Shown: positions 7,157-14,593 of the stretch, in pieces
Position numbering within the stretch: the stretch's first letter is position 1
Layout of the letters: each line of letters starts with the position of its first letter
Source: an uncultured Clostridia bacterium
Lineage (GTDB): Bacteria; Bacillota; Clostridia; Oscillospirales; Acutalibacteraceae
DNA: 16,990 nt
Assembly: GCA_904420155.1 (NCBI GenBank)
Contig: CAJFUH010000139.1
Coordinates: 1-16,990 of the forward strand
Reading direction: 5' to 3'
The notes under the pieces: generated by a model
Database searches by the model: none
Told to the model about the DNA's origin: nothing
The model's input: only the letters and a program-made list of their open reading frames with translations
Made by a program: the position numbers and the translations under genes

Positions 7157-7663
7157 ATGTCCTCTATGGTTTTGTACTTTTCAAGGGCTGGAGAAAACTA
7201 TGTTTCTGGAGCTATCCGGAATCTCTCCAAAGGAAACACAGAGATAGTCGCTGAACTCATTCACAAATGGACAGGAGCCGAGCTGTTTCCACTAAAACCT
7301 ACGGTTCCGTACTCTTTCAACTATTCCGAATGTATTGAACAGGCAAAAAATGACCAGAAAAGAGATGCACGTCCGGAACTTATCTCTTATCCGGAAAGCC
7401 TGGCCCCCTATAACACCATCTATCTGGGATATCCCAACTATTGGGGCACTATGCCTATGCCGGTATTCACTTTATTGGAAAAATTCGATTTCTCTGGAAA
7501 GGTAATCAAGCCATTCTGTACTCATGAGGGCAGCGGCATGGGGCACAGCCTACAGGATATCAAACGTCTATGCCCCGGCGCAGATGTCCGGGAAGGGCTT
7601 GCAATACAGGGTGCAAAAGTTGCCAGAGCGGAGAAAGAAATCAAAAGATGGATCGAGGAATAG
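7157..7663 (+). CDS. Flavodoxin (flavodoxin_4-like)
   Basis: This is a 168-residue FMN-binding flavodoxin-like protein. The phosphate-binding region reads YFSRAGENYV (7-16) with KGNT (25-28), as in the flavodoxin_4 group rather than the classical T/SxTGNT loop. Other FMN-loop features are LGYPNYWGTMPMPV (90-103) and the PFCTHEGSGMG segment (119-129). AAAGGAG lies nine bases before the ATG. It is the first gene of a four-gene operon and is followed 11 bases later by a RibD-like reductase gene. It probably carries electrons, or acts as an FMN-dependent quinone or nitro reductase, in the cytoplasm. The partner is not known. Regulation by the divergent LysR protein is very likely. Confidence 0.92.
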   Translation: MSSMVLYFSRAGENYVSGAIRNLSKGNTEIVAELIHKWTGAELFPLKPTVPYSFNYSECIEQAKNDQKRDARPELISYPESLAPYNTIYLGYPNYWGTMPMPVFTLLEKFDFSGKVIKPFCTHEGSGMGHSLQDIKRLCPGADVREGLAIQGAKVARAEKEIKRWIEE

Positions 7664-7674
7664 GAGGTATTTCC

Positions 7675-8415
7675 ATGGAGCGGCCATATATTTTTTGCCA
7701 TATGATGACTTCCATCGATGGAAAAATCATGGGAAATTACATGGATACGCCGGAGGGAGAAAAAGCGGGAGATGTGTTTTATCATCTTGCTTTCGGCAAA
7801 AATCCTTATTATCGCCATCAGGGCTGGTTGTCTGGCCGGATTACGACCGATGATAATTTCACTTTTTACAAAAAGCCTGCGTTGGACAAAAATGCCCCTG
7901 TAGTCCCACAAGGGGATTTCATCGCAAATCCGAATGCTTCCATGTATTATGTTTCCGTGGATCCCTCCGGAAAGCTTGGTTGGGAAAACAGTGAGCTGAC
8001 CTATATTGACACCACTGCCCATATCATTGAGGTTCTCACCGGAAAAGCAAGCAATGAATACAAAGCTTTTCTGCGCAGGCTGGGCATCTCTTATATCTTG
8101 GCTGGAGAAGAAGCCTTGGATTATGCCTTAGCTATGGAGAAACTGAAAAATCTGTTCCATATTGAAACGTTAATGTTAGGCGGAGGCGGCGTCTTAAACT
8201 GGTCCTTTATCCAAGCGGGGATGTGTGATGAATTAAGCATTGTGATCACGTCGTGCGCTGACGGATCGTCTGAAACCCCTTCTCTATTTGAAACCCGGGG
8301 AGGACTTGCCTCTGACCAAGCGGTGGGATTTCAATTGCAGAACGCAGAGGTGAAAGAGGGCGGATGTGTTTGGCTGCGCTATACCGTTAAAAAGGATCGT
8401 AAGGAGTGTTTGTAA
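7675..8415 (+). CDS. RibD C-terminal / dihydrofolate reductase-like oxidoreductase
   Basis: This 246-residue protein belongs to the RibD_C/DHFR-fold family. Visible features are the N-terminal HMMTSIDGKI (9-18) and the nucleotide-binding loop GGGGVLNWSFIQAGMCDEL (169-187), both typical of NADPH-dependent pyrimidine reductases and their relatives. No deaminase domain is present, so this is a stand-alone reductase. True riboflavin synthesis genes are absent nearby, which argues for another substrate. The ATG at 7675 has AGGAGG (7662-7667) ahead; upstream in-frame codons overlap the flavodoxin gene. The stop shares one base with the next start (TAATG), so translation is coupled to the cupin gene. 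Its substrate cannot be deduced. With a flavodoxin upstream it could be a general NAD(P)H-dependent reductase. Confidence 0.9.
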   Translation: MERPYIFCHMMTSIDGKIMGNYMDTPEGEKAGDVFYHLAFGKNPYYRHQGWLSGRITTDDNFTFYKKPALDKNAPVVPQGDFIANPNASMYYVSVDPSGKLGWENSELTYIDTTAHIIEVLTGKASNEYKAFLRRLGISYILAGEEALDYALAMEKLKNLFHIETLMLGGGGVLNWSFIQAGMCDELSIVITSCADGSSETPSLFETRGGLASDQAVGFQLQNAEVKEGGCVWLRYTVKKDRKECL

Positions 8416-8825
8416 TGGAACCAAAAGAGTTAAGCGTCTTCCCTATGGGAAAGAAAAACGATGCTTTTGCTGAGTATTTCATTGGACAAAGCTATCTGAA
8501 CATGTTGTCCTCAGAGCAAGTGGCGATCGGTAATGTCACTTTTGAACCGGGTTGTCGGAATAACTGGCATATTCACCGGGCAAAAAGCGGAGGGGGACAG
8601 ATCCTGTTGGTCACCGCTGGACGGGGTTATTATCAAGAGTGGGGAAAACCGGCGAGAGAGCTCCATCCGGGCGATGTAGTCAATATCCCAACCAATGTCA
8701 AGCATTGGCATGGAGCGGCTCCGGACAGTTGGTTCGCCCATTTAGCGGTGGAAGTTCCCGCAGAAGGGGCCGCCAATGAATGGCTGGAACCGGTATCTGA
8801 TGAAGAATATGAAAAATTGAAATAA
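8415..8825 (+). CDS. Cupin-domain protein
   Basis: This is a 136-residue single-domain cupin. Motif 1 has His52 and His54 (WHIHR) with Gln62 at the place of the usual Glu. Motif 2 is PGDVVNIPTNVKHWHG, with His97 and His99 as ligand candidates. The protein is therefore probably a metal-binding beta-barrel. This HxH...Q form, with a carboxymuconolactone decarboxylase-like gene directly downstream, is a common pairing in bacteria; the enzymatic activity is usually unknown. AAGGAG lies eight bases before the ATG, which overlaps the previous stop by one base. A GTG nine bases upstream (8406) is possible but badly placed. It probably acts in the cytoplasm on a small, perhaps oxidised or aromatic, compound. 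Confidence 0.92.
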   Translation: MEPKELSVFPMGKKNDAFAEYFIGQSYLNMLSSEQVAIGNVTFEPGCRNNWHIHRAKSGGGQILLVTAGRGYYQEWGKPARELHPGDVVNIPTNVKHWHGAAPDSWFAHLAVEVPAEGAANEWLEPVSDEEYEKLK

Positions 8826-8837
8826 GGAGGCAGTCTT

Positions 8838-9158
8838 ATGGAAAAAGTAACAGCCGGGCATGACGCTTTAGGCGCTTTTGCACCCAAATTTGCAGAGCTC
8901 AACGATGACGTTCTCTTCGGGGAAATTTGGTCTCGAGAGGAAAAGCTTTCTGCCAGGGATAGGAGCTTGATCACAGTATCCGCCCTTATGGCCAGTGGAA
9001 TATTGGACAGTTCCCTGCAATTTCACATTCAAAATGCCAAAAACCACGGCGTAACAAAAGAGGAAATGGTAGAGGTTCTCACGCAGTTGGCCTTTTATGC
9101 AGGATGGCCCAAAGCTTGGGCAGCTTTCCGTATGGCAAAAGAAGTTTATAAGGATTAA
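8838..9158 (+). CDS. Carboxymuconolactone decarboxylase-like protein
   Basis: This 106-residue all-helical protein is of the CMD/AhpD family. It has the core RDRSLITVSALMASGI (40-55), His63, a YAGWPKAW segment (87-94) and a final amphipathic helix. The CxxC pair of AhpD-type peroxidase partners is missing: the corresponding region reads LDSSLQFHI. A thiol-based peroxidase role is therefore unlikely, and a decarboxylase- or lactonase-like activity as in PcaC is more plausible. No beta-ketoadipate pathway genes are visible. AAGGAGG is seven bases before the ATG and overlaps the cupin stop. It is the last gene of the LysR-controlled operon; a strong terminator follows 12 bases after the stop. 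Confidence 0.92.
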   Translation: MEKVTAGHDALGAFAPKFAELNDDVLFGEIWSREEKLSARDRSLITVSALMASGILDSSLQFHIQNAKNHGVTKEEMVEVLTQLAFYAGWPKAWAAFRMAKEVYKD

Positions 9159-9170
9159 AAAAGAATATAT

Positions 9171-9217
9171 AGAAAAGCCTCCAGTCGCAGAATAACATGA
9201 CGATTGGAGGCTTTTCT
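9171..9217. terminator. Rho-independent terminator, probably bidirectional
   Basis: A 17-base-pair stem (9171-9187 with 9201-9217, one G-T wobble) surrounds a 13-base loop. The stem ends with GGCTTTTCT on the plus strand, and the minus strand reads similarly followed by a T-rich stretch. It closes the flavodoxin operon and can stop transcripts from the converging GNAT gene. Confidence 0.85.
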
Positions 9218-9264
9218 CTTGAAGATGGTTCAATATGGATCGATATCTGACAATCTACCGTCTC

Positions 9265-9738
9265 TCAGTATTCTTCTAAAATATTATCGGATCCCCAGTT
9301 CCTTTGTGAAGAAGGAGTCCATTGCATATGATATTCCCATTGACCGGGGGCTTCCCCTACTACTTTTTCCAAAATTTTAAATGAGTGTTTCTGATAAAAA
9401 GAAACTGCTCGTTCATTTTGGCAGTAAACAGCCAAAGACAAAGGTTCTCCTTTCTGTTGGCAGTATTCCAACAAAGCGCTTCCAATTCCCCGGTTCTGAG
9501 CTTTTGGAGAAACAAATAACGCTCCTATCCAGTTTTCCCCCATAATGCTGAGAAATCCTAAAGGCTCTTCTTTTTCTTTCCAAACGATTGTATGAGAATG
9601 TGGCAAATATTTGTTTTGGATTTCGTCCTTATGGTTTTCCCAATATTCCCGAGGAATAAAAGGATGGGCAGCACAGGTTGATTCCAGCCATAACTGGGTC
9701 AATGCTTCGGCATCTTTTGCTTGATATCTTGTAATCAT
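9265..9738 (-). CDS. GNAT-family N-acetyltransferase
   Basis: This 157-residue acyl-CoA-dependent acetyltransferase has the acetyl-CoA loop QNRGIGSALL (81-90) preceded by the usual beta strand GALFVSPKA (72-80). The later NERAVSFYQKHSF (108-120) is also typical. The AHPFIP segment near the N-terminus (24-29) is common in the YiaC/YjaB group. The ATG at 9738 has only a modest ribosome binding site (AAGGGA). The gene lies 27 bases after the GHL10 gene, same strand, so they are likely cotranscribed, and it ends before the terminator at 9171-9217. The substrate could be a small amine or a protein N-terminus; it cannot be told from the sequence. Confidence 0.92.
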   Translation of the reverse strand: MITRYQAKDAEALTQLWLESTCAAHPFIPREYWENHKDEIQNKYLPHSHTIVWKEKEEPLGFLSIMGENWIGALFVSPKAQNRGIGSALLEYCQQKGEPLSLAVYCQNERAVSFYQKHSFKILEKVVGEAPGQWEYHMQWTPSSQRNWGSDNILEEY

Positions 9739-9765
9739 ATCAACATCCCTTTTATTTTTTCTTCC

Positions 9766-11058
9766 TTATTTGTTTTCCTCTTGCCATAGTTGTTCCATCT
9801 GTTCCATTTCAGCAGCTGTTTCAGGAATATCCAGATAATCCCAAGAGTACAGCATAAATCCATCGCAATCTTTCTCCCGGCCATATTCCACCTGTTTTTT
9901 TAAGATATCCCCATGGTTATTCCAAGTACCATTATCGGCGTCTGTTCCAATTTTATAAACTCCCAATCCAAAATACAGATCAACATCCGGATTGGTTACC
10001 AAAGCGCACCAATCGTCCGCCATTTTATCAAAGGGAAGGATCGGATGTTCAAAATTAACATAGAGTTGCGGGCAAAGATAATCCACATAGCCTTTGGTAC
10101 TTCCCCAACTATATACGTCAGCCCCCATACCGACATCATTGCTAATATTCCCCTGGGGGGAAATCCCAAACTGTACCTCTGGATTAATCGCTTTGATCGC
10201 GCTGTAAACCCCGGAAATCAGGGTGTTAATGTTGGTAGTACGCCAATCCGCCAGGGATAGCGGCTTGCTCCCTTCCCCCAACCGCGCCACATAGGCGTCA
10301 TAGGAACTCTGGTCATAAGAGGCGTCGGAAGTAGGATAGAAGTAATCATCAAAGTGGATGGCATCTACCGCATAGCGGGAGACAATCTCTTCTACCCCGT
10401 CAATAATGCGTTCCCTGACCTGGGGAATGGCGGGGTTATAATATTTGTCCTCCTGATAGTCCAGTACCCATTGGTCATTATTGGGATCCCCGTCGTTCCT
10501 CCATATGGTGTACGGATTATCCTGCGAAAGCGCCGCAGGGGTTTGGTTCACTTGGATGCGCAGGGGATTGAGCCAGGCATGAAATTGCATTCCCGCCTGA
10601 TGGGTAGCTTCCACCATATATTGCAAAGGGTCAAATCCAGGATCTTGCCCTTGGGTCCCCGTCAACAAATGGGACCAGGGATAATAATCTGACGGATACA
10701 TAGCATCCCCGTGAGAACGCACATGCACAATCAATGTATTTAACCCATGTTCTTTCGCTTGTGCAACAATGTGGTCAAACTTATCCCGAAACGCCTGCTC
10801 ACTGTGGTCGGTATCCTGCATATTAAGGCTCATAAAAGGAACCCATACCGCACGCATTTCTCCGTCTAAGGATACCCTTTGCCCTAACTGTTCTGATTGG
10901 GACTTCTCACTGGAAGAAAAGGGAGCAGGAGTAATCCCCCCTCCATTTTCCGCCGCTTTTGCCTGCCCGTTGAGGAATGCCGAAAGAGAAATACTTCCAA
11001 TCAGCAGAAAAAAAGCCAGGATCGAGGGTAACACTTGTCTCAAAGGGTTTTGCACCAT
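9766..11058 (-). CDS. Exported glycoside hydrolase-like protein (GHL10/DUF187, YngK-like)
   Basis: This is a 430-residue secreted protein. A signal peptide is visible: basic MVQNPLRQ, a hydrophobic core (about 9-28) and a likely cut after AKAA (33-36). A low-complexity Ser/Glu linker (40-60) leads into a TIM-barrel-type domain with RAVWVPF (69-75), HFDDYFYP (235-242) and FGISPQGN (297-304), the signature pattern of the GHL10 family. The two aspartates of HFDD are candidate catalytic residues. The ATG at 11058 is chosen because AGGAGG lies seven bases ahead; an ATG six bases earlier would be too close to it. It lacks a sortase motif or S-layer repeat. It probably acts on a polysaccharide or cell-wall glycan outside the cell. 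Specificity is unknown, and the nearby polysaccharide cluster is only circumstantial. Confidence 0.92.
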   Translation of the reverse strand: MVQNPLRQVLPSILAFFLLIGSISLSAFLNGQAKAAENGGGITPAPFSSSEKSQSEQLGQRVSLDGEMRAVWVPFMSLNMQDTDHSEQAFRDKFDHIVAQAKEHGLNTLIVHVRSHGDAMYPSDYYPWSHLLTGTQGQDPGFDPLQYMVEATHQAGMQFHAWLNPLRIQVNQTPAALSQDNPYTIWRNDGDPNNDQWVLDYQEDKYYNPAIPQVRERIIDGVEEIVSRYAVDAIHFDDYFYPTSDASYDQSSYDAYVARLGEGSKPLSLADWRTTNINTLISGVYSAIKAINPEVQFGISPQGNISNDVGMGADVYSWGSTKGYVDYLCPQLYVNFEHPILPFDKMADDWCALVTNPDVDLYFGLGVYKIGTDADNGTWNNHGDILKKQVEYGREKDCDGFMLYSWDYLDIPETAAEMEQMEQLWQEENK

Positions 11059-11100
11059 GCCCATACCTCCTAACCAACATCCTTTTCTTTTCCGAAATGA

Positions 11101-11129
11101 TTGACATCTGATCGCTCCCATAGTAGGAT
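11101..11129 (+). promoter_or_regulatory. Promoter of the DUF1294 gene
   Basis: TTGACA at 11101-11106 and TAGGAT at 11124-11129 are separated by 17 bases. Transcription would begin near 11136, some 80 bases before the chosen start. The -10 region also reads TACTAT on the other strand, a possible element for the divergent GHL10 gene, but without a good -35. Confidence 0.5.
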
Positions 11130-11215
11130 GAAACTACTGTCATCTATATGCAAAAATACCGGGAAAAAGACCTTCTTTTTTAATGAATGCTGTTCTGGAG
11201 GGAATGTCGCTAAAA

Positions 11216-11506
11216 ATGGATGTAAGACTGTTTTTACTTGGATATCTTTTAGCTATCAATTTTTTATCCATTGGGGTTACGATCCACGACAAGCGGAGAG
11301 CACGTAACGGAGGATGGCGCACGCCGGAATCCACGTTGTTGTTTCTATCCGTGATCGGCGGTTCCGTCGGTATGTACCTCACAATGAAAAAAATCCGCCA
11401 TAAAACCCAGAAGAAAAAATTCATGATTGGGATTCCTGTTATTTTTGTTTTTCAAATCGTTGTATTGGCAATAGGGATTTATTACGCGTCCTCCTTTATT
11501 GGATAA
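11216..11506 (+). CDS. DUF1294 membrane protein
   Basis: This small membrane protein has 96 residues. It has a first hydrophobic segment (4-22), then the family core DKRRAR (25-30), WRTPEST (34-40), GGSVGMYLTMKKIRHKT (48-64) and KKKF, and a last hydrophobic helix (70-92). DUF1294 proteins have no assigned function. The start is uncertain: the ATG at 11216 gives the usual family N-terminus but is 13 bases from GGAGGG; ATGs at 11204 (1 base from it) and 11183 (no site) are alternatives. The stop codon lies inside a terminator hairpin and the gene overlaps the converging glycosyltransferase by 11 bases. Confidence 0.87.
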   Translation: MDVRLFLLGYLLAINFLSIGVTIHDKRRARNGGWRTPESTLLFLSVIGGSVGMYLTMKKIRHKTQKKKFMIGIPVIFVFQIVVLAIGIYYASSFIG

Positions 11507-11517
11507 AGGAGGTTTTT
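11490..11517 (+). terminator. Rho-independent terminator embedded in two coding ends
   Basis: CCTCCTTTAT (11490-11499), loop TGG and ATAAAGGAGG (11503-11512) form a perfect ten-base stem followed by TTTTT. It terminates the plus-strand DUF1294 transcript. The stop codon of that gene (11504-11506) and that of the convergent glycosyltransferase (11496-11498) are both inside the stem. No T-run follows on the minus strand. Confidence 0.8.
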
Positions 11518-12515
11518 CTTGCTTTTAGGAACCTGCTGTATCTCTGCTTTCCCCAAAATAGTGCTCGGATAAAAGACAAATGCCCATGTTGGAGCAATTG
11601 GAACATCAATCGTTTTTTCCAATGTAACGTCTTAATATAGGGATTATCTGCATAATGGGGAAATCTTTTTTTTATATAGTGAGAAAAGTCCGAAATAAGC
11701 GGATGCTTTGGATCTATACGAATGAGTTCCATGATCGGCGTATAATACACGTTGAGGATCGCCAAAAATTCCAATTCCTTTTGATACTGGGAAAAGAGAT
11801 GGTATTTTTGATAATAGTGCAGGATATCTTCCATAGCCTCTATCTTTTCTCTTTTCCTCATTAAATTTCCATTATTTTGGATAGACCCTTCCCGAAGACG
11901 ATAATAATACAACGGGCGATCTACAAACACGATCCGCTCCGTTTTTGTATACAGTTTTGTGGTCACCTGGAAATCTTCATACCATGCCCTGGCAGGATAC
12001 TGTATATCCGGGTCGTCAAATAAATCTTTTTGGTATAGCTTATTCCAAGCCACATGTGGCTGCAGAAGCAACCTGGGCAGAGACGTTAATTGGATGGCCA
12101 TCCCAACAGGCAGACTGTTCTGCATTTTCTTTTGCACCCGCCCTTGTTCCGATGTGACATAGGCATCACAAACAGCCAATTGCGCTCCCTGTTCCTTCAA
12201 AGCCTGATACAGTTCCTGAATCATTGTTGGGCTTACCCAATCATCGCTGTCCACAAACGCTATATATACCCCGTTTGCCCTGCGTATTCCCTCATTACGG
12301 GCGGCCCCTAACCCACGGTTTTCCTGGTGAATCACCCGGATACGGTCATCTTTGCGGGCATAGTCGTCACATAGGGCGCCGCTTCCATCGGTTGATCCAT
12401 CGTCAATGAGTAAGATTTCCAACTTTTGATAGCTCTGATGGCATAAAGAAAGAATGCAAGTCTCTAAAAAAGGGAACACATTATAAACGGGAACCACCAC
12501 TGTGATTAATTCCAT
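11496..12515 (-). CDS. Family 2 glycosyltransferase
   Basis: This 339-residue GT2 enzyme has the nucleotide-sugar fold: VVVPVYN (6-12), IDDGSTDGS (37-45), GAARNEG (70-76), the metal-binding VDSDD (88-92) and the presumed catalytic-base region WYED (178-181). No membrane helix is visible, so it probably transfers a sugar to a lipid-linked acceptor at the inner membrane face. The start at 12515 (ATG before ELITVVVPVY) has GGGGGAAG ahead and overlaps the previous gene by 35 bases; an ATG at 12566 would add 17 odd residues. It is the last gene of the visible polysaccharide cluster. Its C-terminal third (ELEFLAI, KKRFPHYADNPY) matches the upstream GT2, indicating duplication. The sugar is unknown. 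Confidence 0.93.
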   Translation of the reverse strand: MELITVVVPVYNVFPFLETCILSLCHQSYQKLEILLIDDGSTDGSGALCDDYARKDDRIRVIHQENRGLGAARNEGIRRANGVYIAFVDSDDWVSPTMIQELYQALKEQGAQLAVCDAYVTSEQGRVQKKMQNSLPVGMAIQLTSLPRLLLQPHVAWNKLYQKDLFDDPDIQYPARAWYEDFQVTTKLYTKTERIVFVDRPLYYYRLREGSIQNNGNLMRKREKIEAMEDILHYYQKYHLFSQYQKELEFLAILNVYYTPIMELIRIDPKHPLISDFSHYIKKRFPHYADNPYIKTLHWKKRLMFQLLQHGHLSFIRALFWGKQRYSRFLKARKTSFIQ

Positions 12516-13518
12516 ATCTGCTTCCCCCTGCCTTTCTCCGTTCCGCCATCCGATATAGGAATGCAAGCAATTGATAGCGCTTTTGTTCCAATAAGTGATA
12601 GGATATCCTTTCTTTTTTACTGAGGCGGGATAGATATCCGTTTTCCTGATAGTTTGGGAACTTCCGCTTTAGATATTCATCAAACTGATCCAGTAAAGGG
12701 GACGATGGATCTTGACGCAATACGCGAACGGAGGCCGCCAAGTATAAATGATAAATCGTCAAAAACTCCAGTTCCCTGTAAAAAAATGAAAACAGCCCTT
12801 GTTTTTGAAAATCTGAGAACAGGTCGTCAAAAGCATCTATGATCTCTCGGTTTCGTTCCAGTTGGCGGTTGTGCATCGTAGAGCCCTCCCGCCGGTAATA
12901 GATGTACCATTCTCCTGGGACATAAACTGCACGTTCCAGCCGCGCCGCCCATTTTACCGTGGTCCGCAGATCTTCATACCATACCCCTTCAGGGAAAACT
13001 ACGCCGGTGCGCAGCAGCCATTCCCTTTGATACAGTTTTCTCACCGGTCCCGGAGCCATTAATAATAGATCCTTCCTGCTGTCGGCAGACAACAGGGAGT
13101 TCTTGGGAACACGTTCTTTTTGTCCCCCTACCTTTTTTCCAGTGACATCATCCCTCTCCTGCATCCCGCAAAAAACCAATTGAGGATGGTCAAACTGTTC
13201 CGCCGCCTGATACAGATTTTCCAGCATAGCGGGGAGAATCTCATCATCCGCATCTACAAACAATACATACTCCCCCCGCGCTTGATACAGTCCTTTATTT
13301 CGGGCAGCTCCCTGCCCTTTATTCTCTTGCTGGAACAAAGATACCCGGGGATCTTTTCGACGATACTCATGAATTTTATATGCACTCAAATCTGTAGAGC
13401 CGTCGTCTATTACAAGAACCTCAAAATCTGAAAACGTCTGCGCTAAAATAGAATCCAGGCATCTGGATAGGTAGGGATATCCATTGAACACCGGAACAAT
13501 AATACTGACCGCTGGCAT
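12481..13518 (-). CDS. Family 2 glycosyltransferase (paralogue of its downstream neighbour)
   Basis: This 345-residue GT2 enzyme has IIVPVFN (6-12), IDDGSTD (37-43), GAARNKG (70-76), VDADD (88-92) and WYED (180-183). All catalytic motifs sit at nearly the same residue numbers as in the gene that follows, and the C-terminal segments RELEFLTI and KRKFPNYQENGY are shared. The pair is therefore a diverged tandem duplication. The ATG at 13518 lies four bases after the preceding stop and is preceded by GGAAGGTGA. The last 11 codons are read out of frame through the beginning of the next gene, giving a tail rich in Gly, Ser and Arg that looks unselected. It probably adds a different sugar of the same repeat unit. 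Confidence 0.93.
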   Translation of the reverse strand: MPAVSIIVPVFNGYPYLSRCLDSILAQTFSDFEVLVIDDGSTDLSAYKIHEYRRKDPRVSLFQQENKGQGAARNKGLYQARGEYVLFVDADDEILPAMLENLYQAAEQFDHPQLVFCGMQERDDVTGKKVGGQKERVPKNSLLSADSRKDLLLMAPGPVRKLYQREWLLRTGVVFPEGVWYEDLRTTVKWAARLERAVYVPGEWYIYYRREGSTMHNRQLERNREIIDAFDDLFSDFQKQGLFSFFYRELEFLTIYHLYLAASVRVLRQDPSSPLLDQFDEYLKRKFPNYQENGYLSRLSKKERISYHLLEQKRYQLLAFLYRMAERRKAGGSRYGINHSGGSRL

Positions 13519-13522
13519 TGTC

Positions 13523-14593
13523 TCACCTTCCTATCCGATTCTTTGCTTTAGAAAATAGATAAGGGGTTTTCTGCTCCACAAAAGCAAGTGTCCAACCCAT
13601 CAATATACTGGGGCAAACCCATCCGCTTCGCAGGACCCCTTGTATCACCCGAAAAATCCAATTTTCAGCCCGCTTAGAACAAATCTGCCCGCGCAGTTGG
13701 TCACTTTTTAATATTTTCTTTACTTCTTTATACAGGTCCCGAAAAGGTAAATGAGCGGATGGAGAGCATATCACACTGAGACAGGACAAGATACTTTTTA
13801 AATACACCTGAAACAATATGCTATCTGCCTCCTGGGTGATTTCTCCTCCCTCCCGGAGTAGGCGGCGTATTTCTTCATCAATCCGGCAGCAAATGAAAAA
13901 TTTCTCTGGAAAATAACGATTTACCAGGCTGCCTTGCTGCTGAATGCGATATTCGTAATAAGTCCCATGATTGACCGTCACCCGTTCCGCCGCCCGCAAG
14001 CAGTCAAAGACAAAAAGGCGGTCCTCCCCATACCAAACATGTTGGAACCGTATGCCAGCTGCTTCTACAAATTGCCGGTCCCATAATTTGTTCCATACCG
14101 GATTAAGCAGGTGGCTTTGATAAATGGAAGGCAGAACATCCGATAATGCCGCCTTCCCCAAAATCCGGGTGTCTGGATAAGTAAACTTCTGCGCCTTTTT
14201 GCCATCGGTGCGAAGAAAACCGAAGATAGCAACCTGCGCTTGATCTTTTTCCGCAATGGCGACCATATTCTCCAAAGCATTGGGAAAAATCCGGTCATCC
14301 CCGTCCATAAAAAAGAGATATTTCCCTTGGCACTCTTGTATTCCCCGATTGCGGGCCCCCGCAGGTCCCAAGCCGTCTGTACGCAGTACGCAAAGGCGCG
14401 GCTCCCTCTGCTGGTAGCCCTTTAATAATACCGGAGTGGCATCCGTAGAACCGTCGTCCACAACAACAATTTCAAATGTTTGCAAGGTTTGCTCCAACAC
14501 ACTGTCCAAGGCTTCCTGTAACGTATTTTCTGCATTCCGCACCGGGATAACGATGCTCACCATTGGTATTTGTCCAGGTATCTTAGTCTGCAA
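13523..14593 (-). CDS. Family 2 glycosyltransferase
   Basis: This GT2 enzyme has about 356 residues. Numbered from the TTG at 14593, the motifs are SIVIPVRN (13-20), VDDGSTD (45-51), GARNRG (79-84), the metal site MDGDD (96-100) and GED (189-191) as the base region. The C-terminal half differs from the other two GT2 genes. The start is uncertain: TTG at 14593 has AGAGGGA nine bases ahead and overlaps the previous stop by 11 bases; ATG at 14563 has no clear site; ATG at 14623 would overlap by 41 bases. It lies between the Wzy/WaaL-like gene and the GT2 pair, all coupled by short overlaps or gaps. It probably builds the glycan repeat unit in the cytoplasm. Confidence 0.92.
   Translation of the reverse strand: MQTKIPGQIPMVSIVIPVRNAENTLQEALDSVLEQTLQTFEIVVVDDGSTDATPVLLKGYQQREPRLCVLRTDGLGPAGARNRGIQECQGKYLFFMDGDDRIFPNALENMVAIAEKDQAQVAIFGFLRTDGKKAQKFTYPDTRILGKAALSDVLPSIYQSHLLNPVWNKLWDRQFVEAAGIRFQHVWYGEDRLFVFDCLRAAERVTVNHGTYYEYRIQQQGSLVNRYFPEKFFICCRIDEEIRRLLREGGEITQEADSILFQVYLKSILSCLSVICSPSAHLPFRDLYKEVKKILKSDQLRGQICSKRAENWIFRVIQGVLRSGWVCPSILMGWTLAFVEQKTPYLFSKAKNRIGR

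Noticed and set aside
7522..8022. Minus-strand frame of 166 codons across the flavodoxin/RibD-like junction
   Set aside because: It crosses two well-supported plus-strand genes and their ribosome binding site, with no start signal of its own.
9913..10692. Plus-strand frames inside the GHL10 gene
   Set aside because: They lie opposite conserved GHL10 motifs and lack initiation signals.
11121..11144. Nested short inverted repeats (AGTAG/CTACT and GATGA/TCATC) between GHL10 and DUF1294
   Set aside because: Five-base arms overlapping each other and the promoter; too weak for an operator or riboswitch call.
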